NCBI RefSeq assembly: GCF_000720635.1
Contig: NZ_JOCF01000096.1
Span: forward strand, 1 to 22,408
Length of the DNA: 22,408 bases
Reading direction: 5' to 3'
Source: Streptomyces sp. NRRL WC-3742
Lineage (GTDB): Bacteria > Actinomycetota > Actinomycetes > Streptomycetales > Streptomycetaceae
In this document: piece after piece, positions 14,263-21,138 of the stretch
Position numbering within the stretch: the first letter of the stretch is position 1
Layout of the letters: the number at the start of each line of letters is the position of its first letter
Program-made: the position numbers and the translations under genes
Notes under the pieces: model-generated
Seen by the model: only the letters and a program-made list of their open reading frames with translations
Told to the model about the DNA's origin: nothing
The model's database searches: none

Positions 14263-14328
14263 GGCGCTCCCGCCTTTCGCGCGGTCCCCACTGGTTCATC
14301 GGGGGCCGCCGACGACCGGTGGCCTCCG

Positions 14329-14340
14329 TACTGTCCAGTA
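14329..14340. promoter_or_regulatory. TACTG-N2-CAGTA dyad upstream of hemerythrin gene
   Basis: A 12-bp dyad about 67 bp before the hemerythrin start, in a gap otherwise without visible structure. It may be an operator. It is small enough to be chance. Confidence 0.3.
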
Positions 14341-14375
14341 TCCGGCGCCGCGCGCCCGTACACCCGGGGGACGGA

Positions 14376-14966
14376 TCAGCCGCCGTCGCGCCGCCCCGCG
14401 ACGGCGAGGAGCCGGGTCTGCGCGGGGGCGTCGGCCGGGACGGGCACCGGCGGGTCGAAGAGGCCGCTGCCCGACAGGTCGCCGTAGCCGGCCATCTGCT
14501 CCAGCGCGAAGTCGACGAGGCTCTCCGGGAGCCGGGTGAGGTGGCCGATGCCCTCCGCGAGGTCCCAGCTGTGGATGACGAGGTCGGTGGTGAGCTGGTC
14601 CAGGTAGTAGCGCCCGGAGACGTCCCCGAAGGAGAGGTGGACGGTCAGGTCGGCGGCGCCGGGAACGGCGAAGGCGCGCTCGGCGGCGGTGGCGGCGTCC
14701 GTCCAGGCGGCGACCGGGTCCTCGCCGAGGACGTCGCCGTCGAAGCGCCCGCCGACCTCGGCGATGGTGGAGCCCATCAGCAGCTCGGGCACCCACAGCT
14801 GCTCGCCGGTGAGGTGGTTGACGAGGTCGCGAACGGACCAGTCGGCGCACGGGGTGGGGGAGTCCCACTGTTCGGGGGTGACCAGCCGCACGCGCTCGCC
14901 GAAGGCGGCCAGCGCCTCGGTGTAGGGGGCGGCCGTCGCGTCCGGGTCCTGCCGGTGTCGGGTCAT
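14376..14966 (-). CDS. TIGR03086 family metal-binding protein (mycothiol-dependent maleylpyruvate isomerase/DinB-like)
   Basis: A 196-residue helical-bundle protein. The hallmark SPTPCADWSVRDLVNHL (37-52) carries the first metal-ligand histidine, and a second conserved segment, TDLVIHSWDLAEGIG, brings another. These are the signatures of the DinB/maleylpyruvate isomerase N-terminal fold, which in actinomycetes often uses mycothiol to process electrophiles. The specific substrate is unknown. ATG 14966 has GGTGGAGG immediately before it. It is divergent from DoxX across a 200-bp region that holds a repeat array and two operator-like dyads. Confidence 0.87.
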   Translation of the reverse strand: MTRHRQDPDATAAPYTEALAAFGERVRLVTPEQWDSPTPCADWSVRDLVNHLTGEQLWVPELLMGSTIAEVGGRFDGDVLGEDPVAAWTDAATAAERAFAVPGAADLTVHLSFGDVSGRYYLDQLTTDLVIHSWDLAEGIGHLTRLPESLVDFALEQMAGYGDLSGSGLFDPPVPVPADAPAQTRLLAVAGRRDGG

Positions 14967-15011
14967 GCCTCCACCCTGCCCCGCCCCTGGCGCGGGCCGC
15001 TACTCGCCCGG

Positions 15012-15047
15012 GAGTCCAAGGAGTCCAAGGAGCCCCAGGAGCTTCAG
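15012..15047. repeat. 9-bp tandem repeat, 4 copies (GAGTCCAAG)
   Basis: GAGTCCAAG, GAGTCCAAG, GAGCCCCAG and GAGCTTCAG follow head to tail from 15012. Unlike the other arrays, it lies between divergent genes, about 45 bp upstream of the start of the TIGR03086-type gene and 10 bp before the DoxX promoter. Confidence 0.85.
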
Positions 15048-15056
15048 GGCCGTCAG

Positions 15057-15085
15057 TTGTTCCAATTTGAACTTCAAGGTACGGT
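15057..15085 (+). promoter_or_regulatory. Putative doxX promoter TTGTTC-17-TACGGT with operator 1
   Basis: TTGTTC at 15057-15062 and TACGGT at 15080-15085 are 17 bp apart. The dyad GTTCCAATTTGAAC (15059-15072, one mismatch from perfect) covers the -35, as expected for a repressor site. Expected start near 15092. Confidence 0.6.
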
Positions 15086-15098
15086 CGGGGAGCGGCCG

Positions 15099-15112
15099 GT
15101 TCAAATTTGAAC
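15099..15112. promoter_or_regulatory. Operator 2 of doxX, perfect palindrome GTTCAAATTTGAAC
   Basis: A perfect 14-bp palindrome just downstream of the inferred transcription start, 40 bp from the near-identical operator 1. The sequence style (TTCAAATTTGAA) suits a MarR-type dimer. A close relative, GTTGAAAGTTGAAC, precedes the monooxygenase operon at 16682. Confidence 0.75.
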
Positions 15113-15166
15113 AATCCGCGAACCCCCCTGTTTGACGACCGACGACCCCGATCGATGGAGACGCGC

Positions 15167-15691
15167 ATGCCGAGCAGCAGCCCGCGCACGACCGCCCCCA
15201 CCTCCCCGCACGCCTACGACGCCGGACTCCTCCTCCTGCGCCTCGTCCTCGGCCTGACCATGGCCGCCCACGGCAGCCAGAAGCTGTTCGGCTGGTTCGG
15301 CGGCGGCGGGATCGACGGCACCGGCCAGTTCTTCACCATGAGCGGCTACCCGGCGGGCAACACGATGGCCGTGGTCGCGGGCCTCACCGAGACCTTCGGG
15401 GGCCTCGCCCTCGCCGTGGGCCTGCTGACCCCGCTGGCCGGCGCCGCGATCGTCGGCACCATGGTCAACGCGATCGCCGTCACCTGGGGCGGCGGCTTCT
15501 TCGCCCCCAAGGGTGGCGAGTACGAGTACCTGCTGACGGCCGGCGCCGCCGCCCTCGCCCTGACCGGCCCCGGCCGCTACGCCGTGGACCGCTTCCTGCC
15601 CGTGGTGCGCGCGCACCGGCTGGCGTACGGCGTGGCCGCGGTGCTGGTGGGCCTGGCGACGGCCGGGGTCATCCTGCTGCTGCGCAAGTAA
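15167..15691 (+). CDS. DoxX family membrane protein
   Basis: A 174-residue integral membrane protein with hydrophobic segments at about 20-38, 66-86, 88-107, 122-136 and 152-172. The DoxX signature LRLVLGLTMAAHGSQKLFGWFGGGG follows the first segment, and TETFGGLALAVGLLTPLAG contains the second conserved stretch. DoxX proteins are linked to thiol/quinone redox stress at the membrane (for example the quinone-responsive CatD and MhqP in Bacillus). ATG 15167 has GGAG with a 6-bp gap; an ATG at 15155 in the same frame lacks one. It has its own promoter with two operator-like palindromes and ends before a double-hairpin structure. Confidence 0.92.
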   Translation: MPSSSPRTTAPTSPHAYDAGLLLLRLVLGLTMAAHGSQKLFGWFGGGGIDGTGQFFTMSGYPAGNTMAVVAGLTETFGGLALAVGLLTPLAGAAIVGTMVNAIAVTWGGGFFAPKGGEYEYLLTAGAAALALTGPGRYAVDRFLPVVRAHRLAYGVAAVLVGLATAGVILLLRK

Positions 15692-15723
15692 CCCCTCCGG
15701 GTGTACGGCCGGGCGACTACAGA

Positions 15724-15755
15724 CGTAGTGGCACTACTGCAGTAGTGCCACTACG
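15724..15755. terminator. Perfect 32-bp palindrome between convergent genes
   Basis: Bases 15724-15739 are the exact reverse complement of 15740-15755, centred on CTGCAG. Each half itself contains GTAGTG-S-CACTAC, so alternative small cruciforms are possible. It lies 33 bp past the doxX stop. As a hairpin it has no loop, so it is an imperfect match to a normal terminator and could be a binding site or a replication-generated palindrome. Confidence 0.75.
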
Positions 15756-15767
15756 GAAGTAGTTCCA

Positions 15768-15811
15768 CCGTGGGAGTGGTGCCGACGGACACGTCGGCAC
15801 CACTCCCACGG
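15768..15811 (-). terminator. Perfect 20-bp hairpin, GACA loop, after PP2C
   Basis: Arms 15768-15787 and 15792-15811 are perfect reverse complements with the tetraloop GACA. The hairpin begins 5 nt past the stop codon of the minus-strand PP2C gene, so it is probably its terminator and, being symmetric, may also end doxX transcripts. Confidence 0.85.
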
Positions 15812-15816
15812 CCGTT

Positions 15817-16596
15817 TCAGGCCCCGATCCGCACCAGCGCCAGCGTGATGTTGTCCGGCCCGCCCGCCTCGATCGCCGCCCGCCACAGCTCGAACGCCGC
15901 CTTCCCGTCGGAGCGGTCGCCCGCGTCCGCCCGGTCGGCGCCCTCGGGCGGCCGGGCGAGCAGGGCGGCGAGCTCCTCCTCCGGCACCGGGTCCGTCAGG
16001 CCGTCGCTGCACACCAGGTACCGGTCCCCGGGTGCCAGGGGCTCGGCGCGCACGTGCGGTTCGACGAAGGTGAGCCCGAGTGAGCCGCCGAGGGTCTGGG
16101 TGACCATCGAGGTGGTGCGCCGTCCGGGCGGCAGCGGCGGGCTGTCGTCCACGCTGACCCGGCGCAGCCCGTCCGCCGTGACGCGGTAGACCCGGCTGTC
16201 GCCGACGTTGAAGGCGAGCACCTGCTCGGGCAGCAGCACCAGCCCGGCGACAGTGGTGCCCATCGCGGCCAGTTCCGGCTCCTCGGCGGCGGCCGCGTAG
16301 ACGGCCCGGTTGCACTCCTGGAGCTCGGCCCGGACGGCCTCCTCCCCGTCGAGCCCGCCGCCCGCCGCCGCGAGCCGCCGGGCGACCAGCGCGCTGGCGA
16401 CCTCGCCCCCGGGGTGGCCGCCGAGCCCGTCCGCGACCGCGACCACGCAGGGCGGGCCGAGCGGGAAGAGAAGGGTCTGCGGGTTGTTGGTCACGGTGGA
16501 GCAGAGCGTCCACGGGCCGACCGTCAGGCTGTCCTCGTTGTGCTCGCGCACCAGGCCCTCGTGGCTCAGCGCGCTCACCGCGATGTACGCCGCCAT
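15817..16596 (-). CDS. PP2C-family serine/threonine phosphatase
   Basis: A 259-residue soluble PPM/PP2C phosphatase. Metal-binding and catalytic motifs are in order: REHNED (Asp22), VADGLGGHPGGEVAS (Asp56 and Gly57), MGTTVAGL, FNVGDSRVYR, DGLTD and GGPDNIT (Asp248). It should dephosphorylate Ser/Thr phosphoproteins with two Mn/Mg ions in the cytosol and is likely the partner of an Hanks-type kinase encoded elsewhere. It has no membrane segment or sensor domain. A long frame runs to 16929, but the ATG at 16596 gives the usual start MAAYIAVSALSHEGLVREHNED; AAGGA lies about 10 bp upstream. It is divergent from the monooxygenase operon. Confidence 0.92.
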   Translation of the reverse strand: MAAYIAVSALSHEGLVREHNEDSLTVGPWTLCSTVTNNPQTLLFPLGPPCVVAVADGLGGHPGGEVASALVARRLAAAGGGLDGEEAVRAELQECNRAVYAAAAEEPELAAMGTTVAGLVLLPEQVLAFNVGDSRVYRVTADGLRRVSVDDSPPLPPGRRTTSMVTQTLGGSLGLTFVEPHVRAEPLAPGDRYLVCSDGLTDPVPEEELAALLARPPEGADRADAGDRSDGKAAFELWRAAIEAGGPDNITLALVRIGA

Positions 16597-16674
16597 CGCT
16601 CCGCCGTCCTTCCCGGGCCGGGTCGGTCCTCCTCCCATTGTCGGCGGGGGGAATACAAGCCGCCGCCCGGATGC

Positions 16675-16695
16675 TAGGGTGGTTGAAAGTTGAAC
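16675..16695 (+). promoter_or_regulatory. Monooxygenase operon -10 (TAGGGT) and operator GTTGAAAGTTGAAC
   Basis: TAGGGT at 16675-16680 is followed 2 bp later by GTTGAAAGTTGAAC at 16682-16695. The latter differs from the perfect doxX operator at only 2 of 14 positions. It overlaps the expected transcription start, so repression would follow from binding. No convincing -35 is seen. Confidence 0.6.
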
Positions 16696-16732
16696 GAACC
16701 AGGGCGAGGGCCCCGGCCAGACCAGGAGTGTG

Positions 16733-17866
16733 GTGAGCACCATGCAGTTCGGAATCTTCACCGTCGGCGACGTCACCCAGGACCCGACCACCGGCCGCAC
16801 CCCGAGCGAGCACGAGCGGATCAAGGCGATGGTGGCCATCGCGCGCAAGGCCGAGGAGGTCGGCCTGGACGTCTTCGCGACCGGCGAGCACCACAACCCG
16901 CCGTTCGTCCCGTCCTCGCCGACGACCATGCTCGGCTACGTCGCCGCGCAGACCGACCGCATCATCCTCTCCACCTCGACCACGCTGATCACCACCAACG
17001 ACCCGGTGAAGATCGCCGAGGACTTCGCGATGCTCCAGCACCTCGCCGAGGGCCGGGTCGACGTCATGATGGGCCGCGGCAACACCGGCCCGGTCTACCC
17101 GTGGTTCGGCAAGGACATCCGCCAGGGCATCCCGCTCGCGATCGAGAACTACGCGCTGCTGCACCAGCTGTGGCGCGAGGACGTGGTGGACTGGCAGGGC
17201 CGCTTCCGCACCCCGCTGCAGTCCTTCACCTCCACCCCGCGCCCGCTGGACGGCGTGCCGCCGTTCGTCTGGCACGGCTCGATCCGCAGCCCCGAGATCG
17301 CCGAACAGGCCGCCTACTACGGCGACGGCTTCTTCGCGAACAACATCTTCTGGCCCAAGGAGCACTTCCAGAAGCTGATCGAGCTCTACCGCGAGCGCTA
17401 CGCCCACTACGGCCACGGCACCCCCGAGCAGGCGGTCGTCGGCCTCGGCGGGCAGGTGTTCATGCGGAAGAACTCGCAGGACGCGGTGCGCGAGTTCCGT
17501 CCGTACTTCGACAACGCGCCGGTGTACGGGCACGGGCCCTCGCTGGAGGAGTTCACCGAGCAGACCCCGCTGACCGTGGGCAGCCCGCAGGAGGTCATCG
17601 AGAAGACGCTGGCCTTCCGCGAGACCTTCGGCGACTACCAGCGCCAGCTGTTCCTGATGGACCACGCGGGCCTGCCGCTGAAGACGGTCCTGGAGCAGCT
17701 GGACCTGCTCGGCGAGGAGGTCGTGCCGGTGCTGCGCGAGGAGTTCGCGAAGAACCGCCCGGCGCAGGTGCCGGACGGGCCCACCCACGCCGCGCTGGTC
17801 GCGGCCCGCGACGAGAAGACCGGCAGCGAGTCGAGCCACGAGGAGAAGGTGGAGGCGGCCAAGTGA
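16733..17866 (+). CDS. CE1758-type FMN-dependent luciferase-like monooxygenase
   Basis: A 377-residue LLM-class flavin-dependent monooxygenase. The barrel start QFGIFTVGDV, EEVGLDVFATGEHHNPPFVPSSPTTML, LSTSTTLITTNDPVKIAEDFAMLQHLAEGRV, and MMGRGNTGPVYPWFGKDI are family-typical. This subfamily is usually encoded with a matching FMN reductase, exactly as found here, which supplies reduced flavin. The substrate is unknown. Start choice is uncertain: GTG 16733 (AGGAG, 4-bp gap) or ATG 16742 (13-bp gap). The TGA overlaps the next start (GTGA). Confidence 0.92.
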   Translation: MSTMQFGIFTVGDVTQDPTTGRTPSEHERIKAMVAIARKAEEVGLDVFATGEHHNPPFVPSSPTTMLGYVAAQTDRIILSTSTTLITTNDPVKIAEDFAMLQHLAEGRVDVMMGRGNTGPVYPWFGKDIRQGIPLAIENYALLHQLWREDVVDWQGRFRTPLQSFTSTPRPLDGVPPFVWHGSIRSPEIAEQAAYYGDGFFANNIFWPKEHFQKLIELYRERYAHYGHGTPEQAVVGLGGQVFMRKNSQDAVREFRPYFDNAPVYGHGPSLEEFTEQTPLTVGSPQEVIEKTLAFRETFGDYQRQLFLMDHAGLPLKTVLEQLDLLGEEVVPVLREEFAKNRPAQVPDGPTHAALVAARDEKTGSESSHEEKVEAAK

Positions 17867-18510
17867 CCACGTACGAGCCGTACAAGCCGTACAAGCTGGC
17901 GGTGGTGAGCGCCGGCCTGAGCAAGCCGTCCTCGACGCGTCTGCTCGCCGACCGGCTCGCCGAGTCGACGGTGCGCCAACTCTCCCCGCACGGGCGGGAG
18001 GTGGAGGCCACGGTGATCGAACTGCGGGACCTCGCCGTGGAGATCGCCAACAACCTCGTCACCGGCTTCCCCGGCGCCGCCCTGCGCGAGGCCGTCGGGG
18101 CGGTCACGGAGGCGGACGCGCTGATCGCGGTGACGCCGATCTTCACCGCCTCGTACAGCGGCCTGTTCAAGTCGTTCTTCGACGTGATCGACCACGACGC
18201 GCTGGCCGGCAAGCCGGTGCTGATCGCGGCCACCGGCGGCACGCCCCGGCACTCGCTCGCGCTGGAGCACGCCGTCCGCCCGATGTTCGCCTACCTGCGC
18301 GCGGTGGTGCTGCCGACCGCCGTCTACGCGGCCACCGACGACTGGGGCGCCACGGGCGACGGGCTCTCCGAGGACCTGCCGCGCCGGATCGACCGGGCGG
18401 CGGGGGACCTGACGGCGCTGCTGGCCGGCCGCACCCCGGCGGCCCCGGCGGTGGCCCTGCCCGAACAGGTGGTGCCGTTCGCCGAGCAGCTGGCCGCGCT
18501 CAGGGTCTGA
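17863..18510 (+). CDS. CE1759-type NAD(P)H-dependent FMN reductase
   Basis: A 215-residue flavodoxin-fold reductase. After a Tyr/Lys-rich N-terminus encoded by a 9-bp repeat (CCGTACAAG twice, PYKPYK) comes LAVVSAGLSKPSSTRLLADRLAE, the FMN phosphate loop, then ITPIF-like VTPIFTASYSGLFKSFFDVID and the LIAATGGTPRHSL segment. It provides FMNH2 to the upstream monooxygenase. It starts with GTG inside the previous stop codon, with GGAGG upstream. Its stop codon lies in a 12-bp duplication. Immediately after it, on the opposite strand, is the HxlR fragment. Confidence 0.92.
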   Translation: MTTYEPYKPYKLAVVSAGLSKPSSTRLLADRLAESTVRQLSPHGREVEATVIELRDLAVEIANNLVTGFPGAALREAVGAVTEADALIAVTPIFTASYSGLFKSFFDVIDHDALAGKPVLIAATGGTPRHSLALEHAVRPMFAYLRAVVLPTAVYAATDDWGATGDGLSEDLPRRIDRAAGDLTALLAGRTPAAPAVALPEQVVPFAEQLAALRV

Positions 18511-18528
18511 CCCGAAGTCTGATCCGGA
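18505..18528. repeat. 12-bp tandem duplication spanning the reductase stop codon
   Basis: GTCTGACCCGAA (18505-18516) is followed by GTCTGATCCGGA (18517-18528), 10 of 12 bases alike. The TGA of copy 1 (18508-18510) is the stop of the FMN reductase and recurs in copy 2 in frame. Confidence 0.8.
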
Positions 18529-18543
18529 GGGCTGGAGGCCGAC

Positions 18544-18810
18544 TCACATCGCGGCCGTCCGGGCGTCGTACGCCGCCCGGGCGGCCGCGATCTCGCGTTG
18601 GTGCGTCTCCGTCCAGGTGACCAGCGACTGGATGGTGGCGTGCAGCGTGCGCCCGAGCGGCGTCAGCGCGTAGTCCACCCGGGGCGGCACCACCGGGTGG
18701 ACGGTCCGCTCGACCATGCCGTCCCGCTCCAGCTGGCGCAGGGTGACGGTGAGCATCCGCTGGCTGACCCCGTCGATCGCCCGGCGCAGCTCGGTGAAGC
18801 GCAGCGACCG
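18544..18810 (-). pseudogene. HxlR-family regulator remnant, 5' end missing
   Basis: About 88 codons of an HxlR (DUF24) winged-helix regulator. The sequence reads SLRFTELRRAIDGVSQRML and TLRQLERDGMVERTVHPVVPPRVDYALTPLGRTL, which align end to end with the C-terminal two thirds of the family. Missing is the usual start of about 40 residues with the sensing Cys and first helix (GKWTxxIL region). The frame runs on without a normal start into the MFS sequence. The first recognisable residues stop at about 18810, exactly where the other strand becomes recognisable MFS protein. This looks like a deletion junction, so the regulator is most likely dead. Confidence 0.75.
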
Positions 18811-18813
18811 CCG

Positions 18814-19986
18814 GTCCAGTTCCTGCTCTGGCTGACGGTCTTCGTGCTCTTCTCCGGCCTCGGCGGGCTGGCCACCGACGGCTGGGTGCTGGTCCTGGCC
18901 CGGTTCGTGACGGGCCTGTCGGCGGCCTTCATGACCCCGGCCGGGCTGTCGATCATCACCACCACCTTCGCCGAGGGCCCGGCGCGCAACCGGGCGCTGC
19001 TGGTCTACGCCGGGACCTCCGCCGCGGGCTTCTCGCTGGGCCTGGTGGTCGGCGGACTGCTGACGGCGGTCAGCTGGCGGTGGGTGTTCTTCGCCCCGGT
19101 GCTGCTCGCGGCCGCCCTGCTGGCCGCGGCCGTCCCGCTGATCCCGCGCGAGGAGGCCCCCGCGCGGGAGCGCGGCGGGCGCTTCGACCTGGCCGGGGCC
19201 GTGACCGCGACCGGCGCCATGCTGCTGCTGGTGTACGGCGTGGTCCACACCGGCGAGCCGGGTGCGGCGCCCGCCCCGACCGCCGCCGTCCTGGCCGGCG
19301 GGCTGGCGCTGCTGGCGGTCTTCGCGGTGGTCGAACGGCGCTCGGCCTCGCCGCTGGTGCGCCTGGGCATCCTGCGCTCCGGGCCGCTGGTGCGCGCCAA
19401 CCTGGGGGCGATGCTGTTCGCCGGCTCCTTCTTCGGCTTCCAGTTCGTCGCCACCCTCTACCTCCAGGACCTGCGCGGCTGGTCCCCGCTCCAGACGGGC
19501 CTGGCGCTGCTCGCGGTCGGCGCGGACGCGGTGCTGGCGCCGACCCTCACCCCGAAGCTGGTCGAGCGCTTCGGCAACGTCCGGGTGATCCTCGGGGGCT
19601 TCCTGCTGGCCGCCGTCTCCTACGGGCTCTTCCTGCCGGTGGGCGCCGACTGGACGTACCCGATGATGTTCCCGACGATGCTGCTCACCGGGCTCGCCTT
19701 CGCGCTCGCGTACGGGCCGCTGACCATCGCGGGGACCGATGGCATAGCGGAGGAGGAGCAGGGGCTGGCGGGCGGGCTGCTCAACACCGCCTTCCAGTTC
19801 GGCGCGGCGCTGGGCCTGTCGGCGGTGACGACGGTGAACGCCTCCGCGCTCGGCTCGGGGGCGAGCGCCCTGGAGGGCTTCCGGGCGGCGCTGGTGGTGC
19901 CGGTGGCCTCGGCGGTGCTGGGAGCGGTGGTGACCGCCACGGGACTGAGGCGGACGGCACTGGGGCGAACGGGCCGAAGCGCCTGA
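18814..19986 (+). pseudogene. MFS (DHA2-type) exporter remnant, 5' end missing
   Basis: About 390 codons of a drug exporter. Recognisable protein begins at VQFLLWLTVFVLFSGLGGLA (TM3 region), continuing with VLARFVTGLSAAFMTPAGLS and the GFSLGLVVGGLL motif C region, and ends at the normal C-terminus. Missing are TM1, TM2 and motif A (about 75-80 residues). In-frame codons exist upstream to 18598, but they are antisense to the HxlR remnant and have no ribosome site. The break coincides with that of HxlR. A truncated 12-TM product could in principle be made but is unlikely to work as a transporter. Confidence 0.75.
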
Positions 19987-19995
19987 CGGCTCACC

Positions 19996-20035
19996 CGAAC
20001 GGCCCTGCCGGGGAAGGCCCCGGCAGGGCCGTTCG
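19996..20035 (+). terminator. Perfect 18-bp hairpin terminator after the MFS remnant
   Basis: Arms 19996-20013 and 20018-20035 pair perfectly around AAGG, starting 10 bp past the MFS stop. It would insulate the DyP-encapsulin promoter from upstream transcription. Confidence 0.85.
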
Positions 20036-20040
20036 CCCCC

Positions 20041-20088
20041 CGTGTCGGCCCCCGTGTCGGCCGCTGTGTCGGCCGCTGTGTCGGCCGC
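20041..20088. repeat. 12-bp tandem repeat, 4 copies (GTGTCGGCCSYY)
   Basis: GTGTCGGCC starts at 20042, 20054, 20066 and 20078, period 12, with the linker changing from CCC to GCT between copies. The array occupies the space between the terminator and the -35 of the DyP promoter, ending 7 bp before it. Confidence 0.9.
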
Positions 20089-20094
20089 GCCGAA

Positions 20095-20123
20095 TTGTCC
20101 GCTGTGCGGTGTAGCGGTGTAAT
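20095..20123 (+). promoter_or_regulatory. Putative DyP-encapsulin promoter TTGTCC-17-TGTAAT
   Basis: TTGTCC (20095-20100) and TGTAAT (20118-20123) have 17-bp spacing. The predicted start, about 7 bp after the -10, falls on or next to the ATG at 20131, and there is no ribosome-binding site between. This geometry predicts a leaderless message. Confidence 0.55.
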
Positions 20124-20130
20124 CGTGCCC

Positions 20131-21138
20131 ATGCCCGAACCGCAGGCCGTCCTCTCCCCGCTCACCGGCGCGGCCGTCTTCCTCGTCCTCACCATCGACC
20201 CCGGCGGCGAACAGGCCGTCCGTGAGCTGCTCCCCGACCTCGCCGGGCTGCGCCGCGCCATCGGCTTCCGCGCCCCCGAGGGCGGCCTCACCTGCGTCAC
20301 CGGCATCGGCTCGGACGCCTGGGACCGGCTCTTCGCAGGCCCCCGGCCCGCGGGCCTGCACCCCTTCCGGGAGGTGGCCGGCACCCGCCACCGCGCCCCG
20401 GCCACCCCGGGCGACCTGCTGTTGCACCTGCGCGCCGAGCGGATGGACCTCTGCTTCGAGCTGGCCGCCCGCATCACCGACCGCCTCGCGGGCGCCGCCA
20501 CCGTCGTCGACTCCGTCCAGGGCTTCAAGTACTTCGACGACCGCGACCTGCTCGGCTTCGTCGACGGCACCGAGAACCCCGAGGGCGCCGACGCCGTGCG
20601 CGCCGCCGTGGTGGGGGAGGAGGACGCGGGCTTCGCGGGCGGCAGCTACGTCATCGTGCAGAAGTACCTGCACGACCTCGCCAAGTGGAACGGCATCGGC
20701 GTCGACGAGCAGGAGCGCGCGGTCGGGCGCACCAAGCTCGACGACATCGAGTTCGACGACGACGCCAAGCCCGCCGACGCGCACGTCGCGCTGACCTCGC
20801 TGAGCGGACCGGACGGGGAGGCCCGGGAGATCGTCCGCTTCAACATGCCCTTCGGCTCCTTCGGGCACGGCGGCGAGTACGGCACCTACTTCATCGGCTA
20901 CGCCGCCGACCCCGCGGTGACCGAGGAGATGCTGACCAACATGTTCGTCGGCCGCCCGCCCGGCACCACGGACCGGCTGCTCGACTTCTCCACCGCCGTC
21001 ACCGGCTCCCTGTTCTTCGTCCCGACCGCCGACCTCCTCGACGCCCCGCCGGCCGCCCCCGCAGCCCCTACGGCGCAAGCCGCCGGGGACGGCTCACTCG
21101 GCATCGGCAGCCTCAAGCAGACAGGACCGCGCCCGTGA
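20131..21138 (+). CDS. Encapsulin cargo: DyP-type (class B) heme peroxidase
   Basis: A 335-residue dye-decolorising peroxidase. The distal motif GFVDG gives Asp145, the proximal heme ligand is His218 (ADAHVALT), and the distal Arg236 and Asn238 stand in VRFNMPFGSFGHGG, with His-to-Arg spacing of 18 as in well-studied DypB enzymes. An extra Ala/Pro-rich linker (about 305-319) leads to DGSLGIGSLK (320-329), the canonical encapsulin targeting peptide. It should oxidise phenolic or dye-like compounds with H2O2 inside the encapsulin shell encoded next. ATG 20131 is chosen because it gives the family N-terminus MPEPQ; an earlier in-frame start (20125 GTG) is weaker. Its stop overlaps the encapsulin start by 4 nt. 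Confidence 0.96.
   Translation: MPEPQAVLSPLTGAAVFLVLTIDPGGEQAVRELLPDLAGLRRAIGFRAPEGGLTCVTGIGSDAWDRLFAGPRPAGLHPFREVAGTRHRAPATPGDLLLHLRAERMDLCFELAARITDRLAGAATVVDSVQGFKYFDDRDLLGFVDGTENPEGADAVRAAVVGEEDAGFAGGSYVIVQKYLHDLAKWNGIGVDEQERAVGRTKLDDIEFDDDAKPADAHVALTSLSGPDGEAREIVRFNMPFGSFGHGGEYGTYFIGYAADPAVTEEMLTNMFVGRPPGTTDRLLDFSTAVTGSLFFVPTADLLDAPPAAPAAPTAQAAGDGSLGIGSLKQTGPRP

Noticed and set aside
15724..15811. Inverted repeats as insertion-sequence ends
   Set aside because: The two palindromes are unrelated to each other, lie 12 bp apart and enclose no gene or target-site duplication.
15734..17839. 701-codon minus-strand open frame
   Set aside because: Shadow across PP2C in a different frame and antisense to the monooxygenase; no family features.
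18544..21078. 844-codon minus-strand open frame
   Set aside because: Only its last 88 codons match a protein family (HxlR). The rest is antisense to the MFS remnant and DyP gene and is low-complexity, as expected from third-position GC.
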